DNA of 64,000 bases from Pezicula radicicola (GCA_003008705.1 PDUO01000063.1:8548-72547); one strand, 5' to 3'. Shown: positions 11,501-23,781, counted from the stretch's first letter. The notes: generated from the letters alone by a model not told the origin. A program made the numbers and translations.

Positions 11501-14500
11501 TTTGATACTGTAGCATCTTCATGAGTTCGAAATTCGTGTAATCATCGAAGTGGAGGGTGTATGGTATCCGACTCGGTATTCCTGGATTAAATTCCAAGAA
11601 ACTTTCCATCTCTTTGCGGTACCCGGCAAACACAAAAACGACCATCCCTGTGAGGTTCTCGATTTCAGCGAGGAGATAATCAAGAACTATTTTCCCGCCA
11701 GGGTTATGTGATTGGGTTAGCTGATAAGCTTCATCAATAAAATAAACTCCGCCGTCGCCGCTTTCCAGAGATGCCAAATGCTTCTTGACTTCACCAATCC
11801 CGCCATAAGCAAGACGAGAGCCAGTTGTTTCCACAAACTCATCGCCTGGGAGAACACCCAATGTTGTTAAGATTCTGGCGTAGTGTCTGGCCACAGTTGT
11901 TTTTCCTGCAGCAGCAATCAGTCCTCTCTACATTAGAGGAACCCTATAAAGAAGATGCAAACGTACCTGTGCCAGGGTTACCTAGGAGCAGAAGCCCAAA
12001 CCGCTCCTTTCTGAGATCAGCATCTTGTCGCTTCGATGTGTCGACTTTTGCTTTAATACGGAGAACTTGATACTTGACATGGTCCAAGCCAATCATATCC
12101 ATAATCTTGTCCATCGCTGGGTTGCTAGCATTCTCATGATCCTTTTGGCGTTGCCACTCATCTTTGGCCCCTGAAACTTTGTTGTCAACAAAATCCGGAT
12201 TCTGTTGATTGGATTTGCCAGGGCTCGATGGCCTGGGACTTGAAGGAGCAGGGGGATTTGTTTGGCTTGTAGCCTCGAGAACTTTGCCTCTAGTATTGGC
12301 AGTATCCGGTTGTGATGTCTTGGGAATTGATTTAGCTGACTTTGCTCGCTCTTGGGCAGCTTGCAAATCTTTTCGCATTTGTTGCAATACAGCTTCGTGA
12401 TCTGCAGCTACATGAACATCTCGCATGGCTTGCGTCGCTTGGTCAATTTGCTCTTGTAACTTTGCAACCTCTTGCTGATGTTTGGCCGTCTGCTCGTCTC
12501 TTCGTTGCTGATCCTTCAGGGCTTTCAGAGCCCTCTTTTCTGCATCTTTCTTTTCCTTCACGCATTTCGAACATGCTACAGGAGCTGGCTGTCCACATTG
12601 CCAAGATTGAGAGTGGCCTTGCGAACACTGCTTGTTGATTACCGTTATGCATTTAATTTTGGAATGATCAGAGCCTTGATGGCAACTTCTTGGACATTTA
12701 TGTTGGCCACAATTTAGTAAAGCGCCGCTGTGTCTACATGTGAGTTACAGTGAAGCGAAAGGGTTTTGGCTATACATACCAAGGTTCTCTACAGCCTCCA
12801 TCCGGACAGTATAGTTCGAAGTCTGAAGGGGCACGCAACAACTCGAGACGGCCAGGATGATTTTCGCACTTCACGGGAAATCCTTCATAGAAATATCCCT
12901 TTTGTACCAAAAGGTCAAAAAACTTGGTCCATAAATCGCGGCCTTTGCGGGCATTCGTGAAAGTGGCAGAGTTTCCGATTAGGATTAAGGCCTCCCGCGC
13001 TCGGGAAAGGAGAACATTTAGTCGCTCTGGCGAGAACATAAAACCAATGTCGTTTGAGGCATTACTACGAGTCAAAGATGCAAGGACTATGTCGCTTTCT
13101 TCGCCTTGATAGTTATCTAGAAAGCATCCGGAAATTAGTCAAAGATTCTTGTTGACAAGACAAGAAACAATGGAGTAACCGAGATAGACTTAGTGCCCAA
13201 GATCAGTTGGGCAATTGGTATGCAAAAGAAGACGGAGAAAACTTGCCGACTGTAGATATCTTGAGGCCCGGTTTAGCACGTGTGGTATTGATATCTGTTA
13301 GGAGTCCAGCTCGGATGAGGTCAGACTTGTCGAGATCATTCAGAATTGGATCGTTTTCCTGCGCAAGTTGATCTCGAAGCAATTTGAGCTGGCCAAGATA
13401 TGGCGTTAAAACGACGATTTTGGAAGAACCGTATCCTTGCTGCACTAAATACCGAACACACTTCAGGATCATCTGAGCTTCGAAAAGATTCTGCTTCGAA
13501 GTACTATTGTCTCGCAGCTCTCGCGCTGTTTGAAGTTCAATCTCTGGAGTTGTGTGATTGACGAATATCACGTTGCCGCAAAATCCTCGAAGATCCTTGC
13601 GACGTAGAGTGGTATCCGCATCAACAAGACTAGGATATGTTAAATGACGAACAAGTGAAGAAATATCAGGTCGCATGCGATGTTGCTTGCTGAGAGTCAC
13701 ATGTGGATAGCCTCTCAAGATTAATCTCTCGAAGAGAGATCGATTTAGGTCGTAGCCTTCACCTTTCTCAACACCAAGCTCAAAACTGCATTTGGGTCGA
13801 AGTTGTTGGTGATCTCCTATCAGTATTAACTGCTCTGTGCTGGGACCCAGAGCAGTGAAGATATGGGCTTCTAATATCTCTCCTGCCTCTTCAACCAGGA
13901 CAACTCCAGGCGAGGTTGATTGAATAGAATCGAAATATTTCGCAGCACCGGTGGTTGTACAGGCGATTATTCTCTTGCTTTTGATGACATTGGCTTCCCT
14001 CTGAGAGAAAATGCGATCGATTTCAATTTGGTCAGCATTGAATTCCTGGCCAACACGGCAAATCTCCCCTATATGGTCGTCTAGGATGGCAGTTTGCCAC
14101 CTCAATAGAGCAGCATGTCTCATTTCGGGAGTCATCTTCCAGATAGCTGCTGCTCCGCGGCATAACTTGTGCTGAAACACACCAGCATCAGGCAACCCTC
14201 TCATCCATCGATCTAGTAGGTAATAAGGGCCAACTGCTTTGCCGCGTTTTGCAATCTGAGTCATATCGCCTTCATTGACAACCAAGAAGGCATCAAAGAA
14301 TGGCAAATCTTCGGACACAAACTCAAGATATTCCATGAGTTGTTGCTTTTGAATATTGGCCTTTGCGTATCTAGAGAATGCATCCCGTAGCCGCTGTTCA
14401 TGCTGTTTGAGGCCAATTTTCAGCTTGTCTATCTGGGCGCCATCTGAATGTGCAAGACGTGCAGTAACCCTCAGTTCGTTGATGCTGACAAGCTTCGTCC

Positions 14501-16222
14501 GGTCAGTGGACTTTCCACCCAAGCGAACCATGCTCGAGGAAGGTATGCCGATATCTAGCAAGTCTTCCAAGAACTGATCGAGCGCATGATTGGTATAACA
14601 GATGACAAGAATATTTTCAGTGGTTTGGTCATGTAGAATTTTGGCAATGAGAGCGCCAATGAAAGATTTGCCAGTCCCTAGAAGGATGTCAGAAGGATTA
14701 TCAATAAACCTTGGGAATTTCGCATACCTGGCGGCCCTTGAACTAAGCTCACTCGTTGCTTTAGACTTGCTAGAAGGGAATTGAGTTGTGACTCATCTAA
14801 ATGAACACTCTTCTTTGTGTTCAGAAAGTCTCGTACATCTTTCATGACCTTCCCCTGCAAAGTATTTATGACCTGTGTCGGTTGAAAGTTGGGGGCTCTG
14901 AGCAGTTTACCCGGCTCCCAATTAAGTATATCTTCTGCCAGGGAAAGTTCCTTGATGCTTTGAAGTCGTTTCAAAAATGGCTCGTATGCAAAAATCGCAG
15001 TATCAAGCTGAATGAACTTTATTTCCCGTCCAATCTTGATTTTTGAAAGTGCGGTATGCAGTGATGCATCGCTAGAGAGTTGTACCACAATCTCTGCCCG
15101 TGGTTTCAAGAGACCATCAATATCCCGGTGGATGGTGGGAAACGAGACCACTTCATCATCAACCATTAGACATCCCATATTTTGATGTTTCAATATATGA
15201 GAATTCTTTTGCAGATGCTCTTTCCGTTTTGGTTCCTTGATGTTGGATAAATATGGAAGGGCACCTTGGCATTGTAGCTTGATGCCCCAAGGCAGACTTT
15301 TCTTTTCATTCCCTACTTCTATTCCAATGACGTTCAGATGGTCAATGATTACGCCTTTATGTCGCCCAGACTTGGCCCCCGTCAATTTCTGTAGTTCCTC
15401 TCTGATTTCACCAAGCATGTCCTCACGCAGAAGTCGAAACTGGCTGTCTTTGTGGATGGCAAGGCGATGGGAAGATGGTGGAGTCTGTGAAGAAACGGGA
15501 GGGAGGTCATCGAAGTAATTAGGCATACGCAAGAATGGCCGTTCACCTGATAGGAGCTCAGTTTGTGTAGGCATAATTGAAATCTGCCTGTAGTCCGGAA
15601 AATCATTGTCGTGGCGACCTCCAGGTCCAGGTCCTTCGTCGTCGGTCAAAACGACCGCATCAAGAGATAGACTATGCTTAATCTTCTCGCCAAAAATGCG
15701 AGTTTCTGCATCTGGGGACTTCAAAACCAAGGACTGTATCTCCGGCTTTTTGGCTAAGACAAGGTGTTTGAGCGATGGTTTGGCGGGAAGAGTGATCAGC
15801 TGCAATAAGAGCCAGGCAAACACACGAGCCGCATCGGTGGAGAGGATACCACTTCGAAAGGCGGTTTCGAAGGCATCAAAAAAAAAAGGCGGCTCGACGA
15901 TAGATTCCAAGATTTGACACAAGACAGCACCAGAGTTAATCGCCTTCAAGAAAGGGTTTTGCAAGTATCGGAGAATTGGCATGGCTTCCTCGTTGAGGAA
16001 TTTGGGAGTCGTGTCGAACCGAAACGAGCTTTGAAGTGCACTTAGTCCAGCAGGGCTAGATATAAGTTGATGTGCGCATTTCGGCTGATCTGGCTGCGAA
16101 GCCATCGCCTCCAGGAAAAGCTTTCCATCTCGAGGCGTGCTCAAAGCCCTTCTGCCATACAAAACATCGTTGAAGAACTTGGATAATTTCGCGGCTCGAG
16201 CATCATCTGCACCGGACGACAT
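8600..16222 (-). CDS. SF1 (UPF1/ZNFX1-like) helicase with NFX1 finger and three CbbX-type AAA domains
   Basis: Eight exons (16222-14728, 14677-13247, 13116-12780, 12727-11967, 11905-11003, 10939-10662, 10543-10054, 9933-8600) total 7029 nt, giving 2342 residues. Residues 1-490: N-terminal region. About 495-1020: superfamily-1 helicase with GPPGTGKS (completed by an intron), EEAGE (motif II, ~758), GDHQQLRP, QHRM, YQGEE and LSRARE, most like UPF1/ZNFX1 RNA helicases. About 1080-1140: one Cys/His-rich NFX1-type finger. About 1140-1215: coiled coil, then a Pro/Ser linker. Three CbbX/SpoVK-like AAA modules follow, with Walker A at ~1336, ~1615 and ~1895 and Walker B IDEAY or VDEAY at ~1397, ~1677 and ~1958. 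About 2200-2310: charged coiled coil. The C-terminal tail holds GYRCAGGSH. Walker motifs of all three AAA modules look intact. A role in RNA surveillance or silencing is inferred from ZNFX1 only. Start chosen at MSSGADD; an upstream in-frame ATG at 16501 exists. Confidence 0.9.
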
Positions 16223-16910
16223 ATCGTTCCTGTATCTCCAGTGACGCGATGACTCCAAAGTCCAATAGTGTAAGTTTCCAGAGTTTTCAGATGAACGAAT
16301 CGGTGGAAATGTAGAAGAAGAGATGTTCCGGGCAAATATCAAACGGGTAATGGCACTCTGTGGTCTTCTGAGAAAGATGAACGTGAAGCAGGGATTTTCT
16401 TCACGATGAGCCCTATTTGAATGAGAAGTTTCTTTATCGGAAGTCTGGAACAGGGCTGTGTAACGTAAGACAGCCTTGATGTTGGAGACTTCCAAAGACA
16501 AAGATACAAGATCAAGAGAAACCTCTCAACAGTGCCACACTAGAACCGCCGCCTAGAAGGTCGTCAAACAGGTCGGGTCGATAGTAATGCCAGAGGATGC
16601 CGGTTCCTCGTAGAAACAAGAGGAACCTTCGTAGGCTCATCATGATTGCATGAATATGGTATGCCTCGCATGTGGCTCTTGCATGGCAGCCTATGAAATG
16701 TTGGATCTTCTGCCATTCTGATCGATGTTGGGTGGCCGCAGCCTATGAAAAGCATCCGAATTGACTGACCGACGGAGCCTTGCCTTGAGTCGCAGTCAAA
16801 TGAGACGGATGCAGAGAAGAGATTCAAGAAATATGAAGTAGTACATATTGCTGCGCGAATATTTTGAAATAAAAACACATCAAAGAAACGACAAAGGAAA
16901 CGAGAACAGA
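16223..16910. promoter_or_regulatory. Divergent promoter region
   Basis: About 690 bp separate the chosen starts of the helicase/AAA gene (-) and the unknown conserved gene (+), so both promoters must lie here. No specific element is asserted. The minus frame stays open up to 16501, so the helicase protein could start further upstream. Confidence 0.45.
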
Positions 16911-18314
16911 ATGTCGTCCCGGAGAGAAAGAGTGACGCATGGAGAAGCAACGCGAGGGAGAACCTTGGGGGCGACTCGGGCCGGCGCGCGCTGGGGTTTT
17001 CCAAACCAGGGCCGAACTCGATCACCACCTCCTTCTACCAGACCTTTTGGAGACACCATCGACAGAATTGAAGTCAACGATCTGCTCCCTGAGGTAGAAA
17101 TTCCTCAGATCAAAGAAGCAAAGTATGTAGCTTCGTACAACTGGCTGGATGTGAGGACTCCGGTCATCCTAGTGCCAGGTAAGTTTTCTCTATCATGTTT
17201 AGCCTGCAGCCATAGAAGAGAGTCAGGACGAGGAAGAGCATCACCAGAAAGCCACCCTCCATACCGAGTCGACATCCTTCTTTTCTTCGTACTACTATCT
17301 TCCAACCCTTCAGTACTAATAACCTTTCAAGGTTCTCCACCAAAATGGTCACCTCCCGCCAAACACTACCCCCTAAACCCCGACAGCGTCCCAGTATACC
17401 GTGATATCAACTCGGCCAAACACGCCACCTACCCCCTCGAACCCGCCATTCGCTCCCTCCTAGCCCTAAACAAGTCCTTCAAAACCGACACAGTCGATAT
17501 CGTAGGCTGTGGTAGTACTTTAGGAAACCTCCTTCGATTTGCCGGATCCGTATCCAAGTCTTTTAGATTCGATATCGATGTTGTAGGTAATACGGTATTT
17601 TTTATTCGAAGGGAGAACTCTCCTACAGAGATGATAACGGATCTCATGGGCTATGGACAGAACTTTCCAGTGAGGTATACAGCATGGGATCAGAATGTGC
17701 GGAATTCTTGCTCCCATCAACGGATCATCCAGTACGACTTCGGTGGCCTAAATTTCCTGGTGAGGTCAGAAACCGATGGGTATATCCCGGAGGCGCATCC
17801 TCAAACTTCATCGCCACAGAAAACAGACTCACTCGAGTCCGCCATGGCAAATATGAACCTCACCAGCCCTTCAAGTCCCTCTTCTAGCCCAACCCCAAAG
17901 TTAGAAATAGAACTCCGAGGTTGCCAAATCTCCCAATCCCAAATTTTTGATATCAAAACCCGCACAAGTCAGAATGCCCCCTTCAACATGGACGATATCC
18001 TACCAAGACTATGGCTGAACCAAACACCAAACTTCCTAATCGCATATCACACTCGGGGTCTATTTTCGGACCCGAAGATTCGTGATGTTCAAGCCGAGGT
18101 TATCGACTGGGAAGCTCAAAATTCGGCGCGTCTGGGACGATTCCACGCTCTTGTCAAGCGCATTGTAGATGTGGTCATTGAAGATCGGAATGAGCAGGCT
18201 GAAGTCAGTTGGGATGGTCATGGGCCATTGCTTATAACGAAGCGGGTTGGTGAGCAGAAGAGAGCGCTTCCATCTGATCTGCTTCACTGGTGGGAAAGCA
18301 AGCAAGATGTCTGA
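16911..18314 (+). CDS. Conserved fungal protein of unknown function
   Basis: Exons 16911-17178 and 17332-18314 (intron 153 nt, in frame) encode 416 residues. After a basic N-terminus come YNWLD, a VPGSPP-W motif made by the splice, LRFAG, an FIRRE-S segment and FGGLNFLVRSETDGY. From memory, this motif set marks a broad ascomycete family that is often labelled 'geranylgeranyl pyrophosphate synthetase' in automatic annotation. No DDxxD prenyl-diphosphate motif is visible, so that name is not supported. A Ser/Pro-rich low-complexity stretch covers about residues 245-270. No membrane segment or signal peptide is evident. Start chosen at MSSRRERV; an upstream in-frame ATG would add 21 residues. 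Confidence 0.82.
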   Translation: MSSRRERVTHGEATRGRTLGATRAGARWGFPNQGRTRSPPPSTRPFGDTIDRIEVNDLLPEVEIPQIKEAKYVASYNWLDVRTPVILVPGKFSLSCLACSHRRESGRGRASPESHPPYRVDILLFFVLLSSNPSVLITFQGSPPKWSPPAKHYPLNPDSVPVYRDINSAKHATYPLEPAIRSLLALNKSFKTDTVDIVGCGSTLGNLLRFAGSVSKSFRFDIDVVGNTVFFIRRENSPTEMITDLMGYGQNFPVRYTAWDQNVRNSCSHQRIIQYDFGGLNFLVRSETDGYIPEAHPQTSSPQKTDSLESAMANMNLTSPSSPSSSPTPKLEIELRGCQISQSQIFDIKTRTSQNAPFNMDDILPRLWLNQTPNFLIAYHTRGLFSDPKIRDVQAEVIDWEAQNSARLGRFHALVKRIVDVVIEDRNEQAEVSWDGHGPLLITKRVGEQKRALPSDLLHWWESKQDV

Positions 18315-18881
18315 AAGCTATACATTTGCCGGAGTTTACGATTTGAAAGTGAATCTGGCTTGATACTGTTCATAGTCAACATAGCGACACTAGAACAGAT
18401 ACTTACTAGAGTTCTAGTTTTCAAGTTCTTGCAATCCACTGTTGAGTAATCGATCGTTCCATTGCTTGAGCTCAGTAATCTAAGGATCGTGAATCTGCAT
18501 AGTTCATGTGTATGCCCAGCCATGAACAAGAGCTCAAAAGTAACAGCAAAGAAAACCCCTGCTGGTTGTGTACATCTCAGTCCTTTGTGTGCGAAACGTG
18601 AAGCAAGCGCTTGCACAGCCTGAGGTAGCCACGGAGCAAAACCCTATCAAACACAGAAAGGAAAATTTTCATCATCCAATGTAGCCCCTTCCCTATCCGA
18701 GTTTAATCATTCACTTCAATCTCCGCCAGGCTGTACTTAAGTTGCTTGTGTTAGTGGCAATATAGCCATGTTCGAGCACCAGTAGAAAGTCGAAAGAACT
18801 GCTTGACGAGTCAATGATTGATCTCCAATTTGGGCAGAGTAAGAGCAATAGTACCTACTCGCCAGATTCAAACCCTCGCAT
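18315..18881. other. Intergenic (convergent 3' ends)
   Basis: Only short overlapping frames on both strands, with no similarity that I recognise; probably the two 3' UTRs. Confidence 0.5.
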
Positions 18882-19647
18882 TTAGCTCTCAGGCAAGCGA
18901 ATCGCATAAAAGGTGCCATCCAGAGCAAACCAGCGAATGTCACCAATATCACCACTATCGATCGTAACTCGGTTACGTTGAGTCCAAGTATTATCCAACT
19001 CCCGAACCCAATACATGCGATTCTTATCATCATCAGCCGGCTTCATCTCCTGCTTGGCATTGACCTCTTCCTTCTGCGCGAGCTTAAGCTGCTGATTAAG
19101 GACCTCGTACGGTGTACTGCCAATGGTACCGATAGCAGGTTGTGGAAAACCTGGGGCCATGGGCATACCAGGTACGTAGACGGATGGTGGTTGTTGCATG
19201 ATGTATTGTGGGTTTTGTTGTGGGTAATAGGCTGGCTGTGGATAGTAGGATGGTTGTTGGTAGATGAAGGGACTTGGACCGTTGACTACTCCGCCTGGTG
19301 CCTATATCACATACAAAACGTGTTAGCAGAAGTATTCCATGCAAATCTCAGTCTTCTCCAGTTGAAGTTACAACTAAGGAAACCTTGCGCAGCACCATCA
19401 AGTAGGGATACCAAGCGCTATAAGGATAGTAAAACTTGGGATTGAGTACAGTTGGTGGGAATGGTGCGTAGCCAGGATACATTGGCATTTGGGGATAGCC
19501 TACTGGAACGTAGACTTGTCCATTTGCCAAAGTGATCGCTGGATCGCCATCGGAGCGGGGAATGTAGGTGTGCTGGGTTGGGCCTCCAGTGGTATCGCCA
19601 ACTTGAGGTTGGAAATTTTGTTCAGGTCCTGCAGCTGCGTCGGGCAT
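18882..19647 (-). CDS. Hypothetical Pro/Tyr-rich protein with WVRE...W-x-x-R C-terminus
   Basis: Exons 19647-19384 and 19301-18882 (intron 82 nt) give 227 residues. The middle is rich in Pro, Tyr and Gln (repeated QPxYYPQ-like segments at about residues 95-125), suggesting a disordered, possibly RNA-associated region. The C-terminal ~55 residues carry YWVRELDNTW and end with an FYAIRLPES tail; similar short 'YWVRE.DG' modules recur in uncharacterised ascomycete proteins. The frame is open upstream to an ATG at 19803, which would add 52 Asn/Ser-rich residues; I chose MPDAAAG because the upstream part is low complexity. No function is assigned. Confidence 0.65.
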
Positions 19648-21311
19648 TGTGCTGTTGCTGTTGTTGATGTCGTTCTCAGTTGCGCTGATGTCGTCCACAG
19701 TCGCGCTGATATAGTTGTAGTTGTTGCTTTCTTTGTTCTTGGTTTGAGGTTGTGCAGGCGGTTCGTGGATTGAAAAGCGAAGACTGAAGAGTTTGAAATA
19801 CATTGGTGCGCCCAGACTTGTATGCTCAGAATTTTAAGAAAGTGCTACGTTGTTGTTGTTGACGGTTGCTGAAGCGAAAGCTACAAGCGTACGCAGACAA
19901 AATTATCGATAGTGGAGTGCTTCCAAAGGTAAAAGCGTGGAATTTTTGAATTCGCGCAGATAATGGAAATTGGTGAATTGAAAGGAATTTCTTTCTTTAT
20001 ACTTACGGGCAAATTGGTGAGGACATTGCAACGCTTAACGGGATCCCAAACCCAATAGACCTTGTCACCATGTCTCTTTTTTCTTCGATCTACTATTTCC
20101 TCTTCCTCGACATAGATGTCTGTGTATGGCCAACACATGGTTGTAACTTTCTGTAGAATACTAGGTGGATTTTTAACGTACTATGCAGTGAAGTGGCGGA
20201 GTCTTAAAGCAGAGAAGTTGGAAGCTTTTTTTGATCTGTCTTTAGTGAGAGAAAAACTTTGAACGGCTACAAGATTGTAGATGAAGTTCAAATATGGAAA
20301 GAATGCCTGACTATATTGTATGACGTAGGTTCTCAGCAGAACCACGGTGAATTAATTCACCTTGCTTTTGAGCTCATCAGTCTTTAAGCTAGTACTTACC
20401 TTACCTATCTATAAGTGCTTGAATCATTTCAACTATCATCTAGGTAGGTCTTAGAAATACAAAGATTCTCAATTCACCAAGTGCCACCGAAATCAGCAAA
20501 TAGGAAGATACCACCTCATAAATCTACGAACCAAGCCCAGGCATAAGAGAAAGTATTTAAAACCAGAAGGTATCGTCCATACCAAAAGGAGGCAATCAAG
20601 ATCCTGCTGCAATTGATCTACTCAAGAAAACAGCAGGCCGCCACTTCCACCTCGCTAAGCGACAAAAAAGAAATAGGGGCTCCAAACCAGTCCTTTCCCC
20701 AAAAGTCCCAAAAAATCCAATCCCCTCCTAAAAAACAGCAAAACTGTAGGAACAGAAATCAGGTGAACTGATTTTTTGTATTTGGCGGTAACCTCCCAGA
20801 GAGGAAGCATTTAAAGCTCTACTTTTATAACCATGGCACCTAACCACCTCAAATTTTTGATGTTAGTTAAGTATTGAGTGCAACTATAATAAGGGACGTC
20901 AAAGATCCTTACAGGTGCTAGCTCTCGGTTTGGCGTGGAAGGAAACTTAGTATTAGGGATTATATGCCCCTAACGGGTGGAAACCTGAAGGGATAACACT
21001 GATCATGTGAGACCTTCAAGTTTGTTTAGACGCCAATTTTTGATACAGGCTATAGGTGAATTGCGGAGGAAGGTTTCAAGCTGACGAGGACTAGACACTT
21101 TACTCACAAGCGGTATTGCAGGTTTTCTTTTCGTTGAAGTCATTATTCTACAGATAAAGCATAAAAGTTTCTTCCTCAAACTGTGCGTACACAATCAATA
21201 CTTCGTACCCTACTGTAACACATACATAGCACCCTCCCAAAAGCTCGTCTCAGTTTCAAAGCTGAAAATATTTGTAGTGTAAAGCAAACAGCAATACTTC
21301 CAATGATGCTA
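19648..21311. other. Intergenic region with one candidate short exon
   Basis: A minus-strand frame from ATG 20138 to a GT donor at 20006 encodes 44 acidic/basic residues containing VYWVWDPVKR. It could be a small gene or the first exon of the gene ending at 18882, but I found no convincing acceptor joining it in frame. The rest (20140-21310) shows nothing recognisable. Confidence 0.35.
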
Positions 21312-21485
21312 GTAGTTGTTTGTTCTAGAGGAGCTTCTCCGGTCACGCCTTGTGGTATTGGGATTGATTCCGGGCTTGGAGGACGAGGGCTTGGGGGGCT
21401 TTGAGTTAGTCTGCTCCCTGTCCTCAGTACCTTCAACATCTAGGCGTTGTAGATGATTATGTTCCGGAGAGTTATCAAATACTCC

Positions 21486-22976
21486 TTAGGGACCCAAGCC
21501 CAGAGACCTTTGTCGGTCATCTCCAGCTAGGATGTTGTCACCTTCCATCTGAGCCAACCGCTCATGCTCCTCCTCATGTTGTGTGGGGTATCTGATCTTG
21601 CGTGTTAGAATTTCCACGGACCAGGTCGCATAACTTTGCCCAACATCGTTTGCGTCCGCATCCCCATCTCCCCAAACGTCAATCCCTTTAAATTCTTCCC
21701 TTCTACGCTCTAGATCATCTAATTCAAGAAGTATCTGTGCTTTCCATTCCTCTTGTGCTTTACGCTCGAAAGACTAATGATGGAAACATTGTTCGTAAGT
21801 TTGTTTTGCCTTCTCAAATCAAGAGTTCTATGAAGGAACTTACGTGTATGATGTAAACGCACGGCTCTTTTAATACTTTGAGTGCAGCAACCATCTCCTC
21901 GTAAGAATGCTTATCCCATATCCCATGATGCTCAGCAGCCCATTTATCTCTGCTAAGGTGAATGCAGTAGACCCACGGTCCGTGTTCTAGTGTGAACCCT
22001 CGAATTGCAGAATTTGTAGTTTGTTGAGAGAAGCGAGGAGTAGTTGGGGGGATTGTCTTTCCACTGTTGGCGGTGTGGACATTGTCTAAGGCATTTTTAT
22101 CCGTAGTCACTGAACTGGGTGTGCTATTTTTCTAGTCAACAAATTGTCAGGTTTGTTACCGATTGAAAATGAGACGTATTTTACCTTAGAGTGAGCTCAG
22201 ATATGCTAAGGCCGTCTGCTGCAGCTGGACTTGATGGCAGGGATTGAATTGGATACTGGGAAATGTCGCCAGGCATTGCACAGCAGTTCGTCTCTTGCTG
22301 CAGAGTACTAAGAAATTCCTCGAAGGGACAATCAAAGTAGAAATACAGCGTTGTTGTATTGGAGAATCTGCCATCGCCTTTGACAAGTGTTCGCAGGTTA
22401 ACCAAGAAGGAGCGGGTTTTTGGCGGTTGCGTACGAACTATGTTCTTTTCCATCCTATACTCCGCGATTAATTGGCCCTACCAAAATTAGCGGTAAATAC
22501 CATTTACCAGAAAGTCTTTTGTAGTGGTGTCCATTCACTGGCGAGCCGTTGCCCCGAGGCGTAAGATGCCCTGACAAGCTTACCTTTGTCATGAGAGTAG
22601 GCTCCCTTCCAGAATGATCACGCTCCTCAGAGATGTTACGACCATATGATCTCAGTTCCTCATCAAGCAAAAGCGAAACAGCGTGTTCAAACGCTTTGCC
22701 TTCCCGAATCAGTACTGGTGCAATAGAGTTCTTAATAAACTCCTCCCTCTTAGAATCCTCGATAGACTCCTGGACGGCCGAGTGCAAGTCTCTCCCGCCT
22801 ACAAGGCAAGTACATGTGTCTGTCGAGTTGATGAGGTCAGCATCCATGAAGAAGAAATTTCGGTATGTCTTGTCGAAGTCAACCGGAGCCGAGAGAATTT
22901 GGCAAGCTGCAACATGCAGTTTACCGATCTCAACGATTCCTTCTTTGACTGTCAAAGCTAGGGTTTGAGGCGCCAT
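21486..22976 (-). CDS. Hypothetical protein, four exons
   Basis: Exons 22976-22501, 22454-22185, 22123-21844 and 21773-21486 total 1314 nt (437 residues); introns are 46, 61 and 70 nt with good GT/AG ends. I do not recognise the family. The N-terminal ~115 residues look globular (GIVEIGKLHVAACQIL, DADLINS). A region with YFYFDCPFEEFLSTLQ lies near residue 190. A Trp/Tyr-containing segment (LEHGPWVYCIHLSRDKW) is followed by a charged helical C-terminus (EERKAQEEW-like, rich in Glu and Arg). No signal peptide or membrane span at the chosen start; an upstream in-frame ATG (23126) would add 50 residues beginning with a hydrophobic stretch. The frame continues open for 58 codons past the TAA stop (see findings). 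Confidence 0.68.
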
Positions 22977-23781
22977 TGCAGAATTTGTGAAAATCAAAAT
23001 GCGCGTTGCCGCGGTGCTGACCTTGGTTCGAGGTTGTTTCTGGAAGGAAGTTGGACGTTTCAAGCGTAGCGGCCTATGTTCCTTCCAGACTTGGTAAAAG
23101 AGGAAAACAAGCGTCAAGTACCGCATTTATGGCTTAACCTCCCTCCGCATTCTGTTAGCAGCGGTAGGTAGTAGTTGGGTGAATTTCTGCCCCTTGTTTT
23201 ACTGGTAATGGAGTCATAGGTGCCTAAAGTAATCTCAGATTTCCCACCACATACCTACGTAGGTAGTTATGTACTTCGACTTCCCCTATATGCTTGCTTT
23301 TCTTGAGGTTTTCTTCTGAACTCATTAGAAACCCAAATACCATGCTTTTTTTTAATCATTTCTGTGCATATGAACTTCCATACACTTTCCAATTGGAGAC
23401 TTACTCTTGACTACACTTGATACTATTCAAGCTCTTGCTTAATGATTCAATTATGGTTCTGTACTACCAGCAGACGCCTACTACCCACGCCATGCATGCG
23501 CTCTGCTGCGCATGCCCAAATCTATATTTACAATTGCCGAAGCCAGAGGAGAGATCATCCATCGCTTATGCAACCCGCGCCCATTAACAAGTCTATGGTA
23601 ATCAAACAAAGATGAAGGTGCTAGTACATGGAGTAAGCCACTATCTTCTGCGGAGAGAGCACTTCTGAGGGGTCAGGGGCCAAAACGCAGGCAGATAGGG
23701 TTGAGGGAGGAAGAGCGAATCGAGTCGTTTCGAATAAAATCATTAAAAGAGGGCTTTTCTCATAACCTAGAGCCCTCGGAG
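22977..23781. other. Intergenic
   Basis: Lies between the promoter of the hypothetical gene and the 3' end of tim23. No convincing frame or RNA gene was found. Confidence 0.5.

Noticed and set aside
8600..16222. Treating the AAA part and the helicase part as separate genes
   Set aside because: Every junction between them has consensus splice sites, keeps frame, and leaves no room for a promoter; total length is a multiple of three.
16911..18314. Naming the gene geranylgeranyl pyrophosphate synthetase
   Set aside because: Relatives often carry that label, but no aspartate-rich prenyl-diphosphate motif is present.
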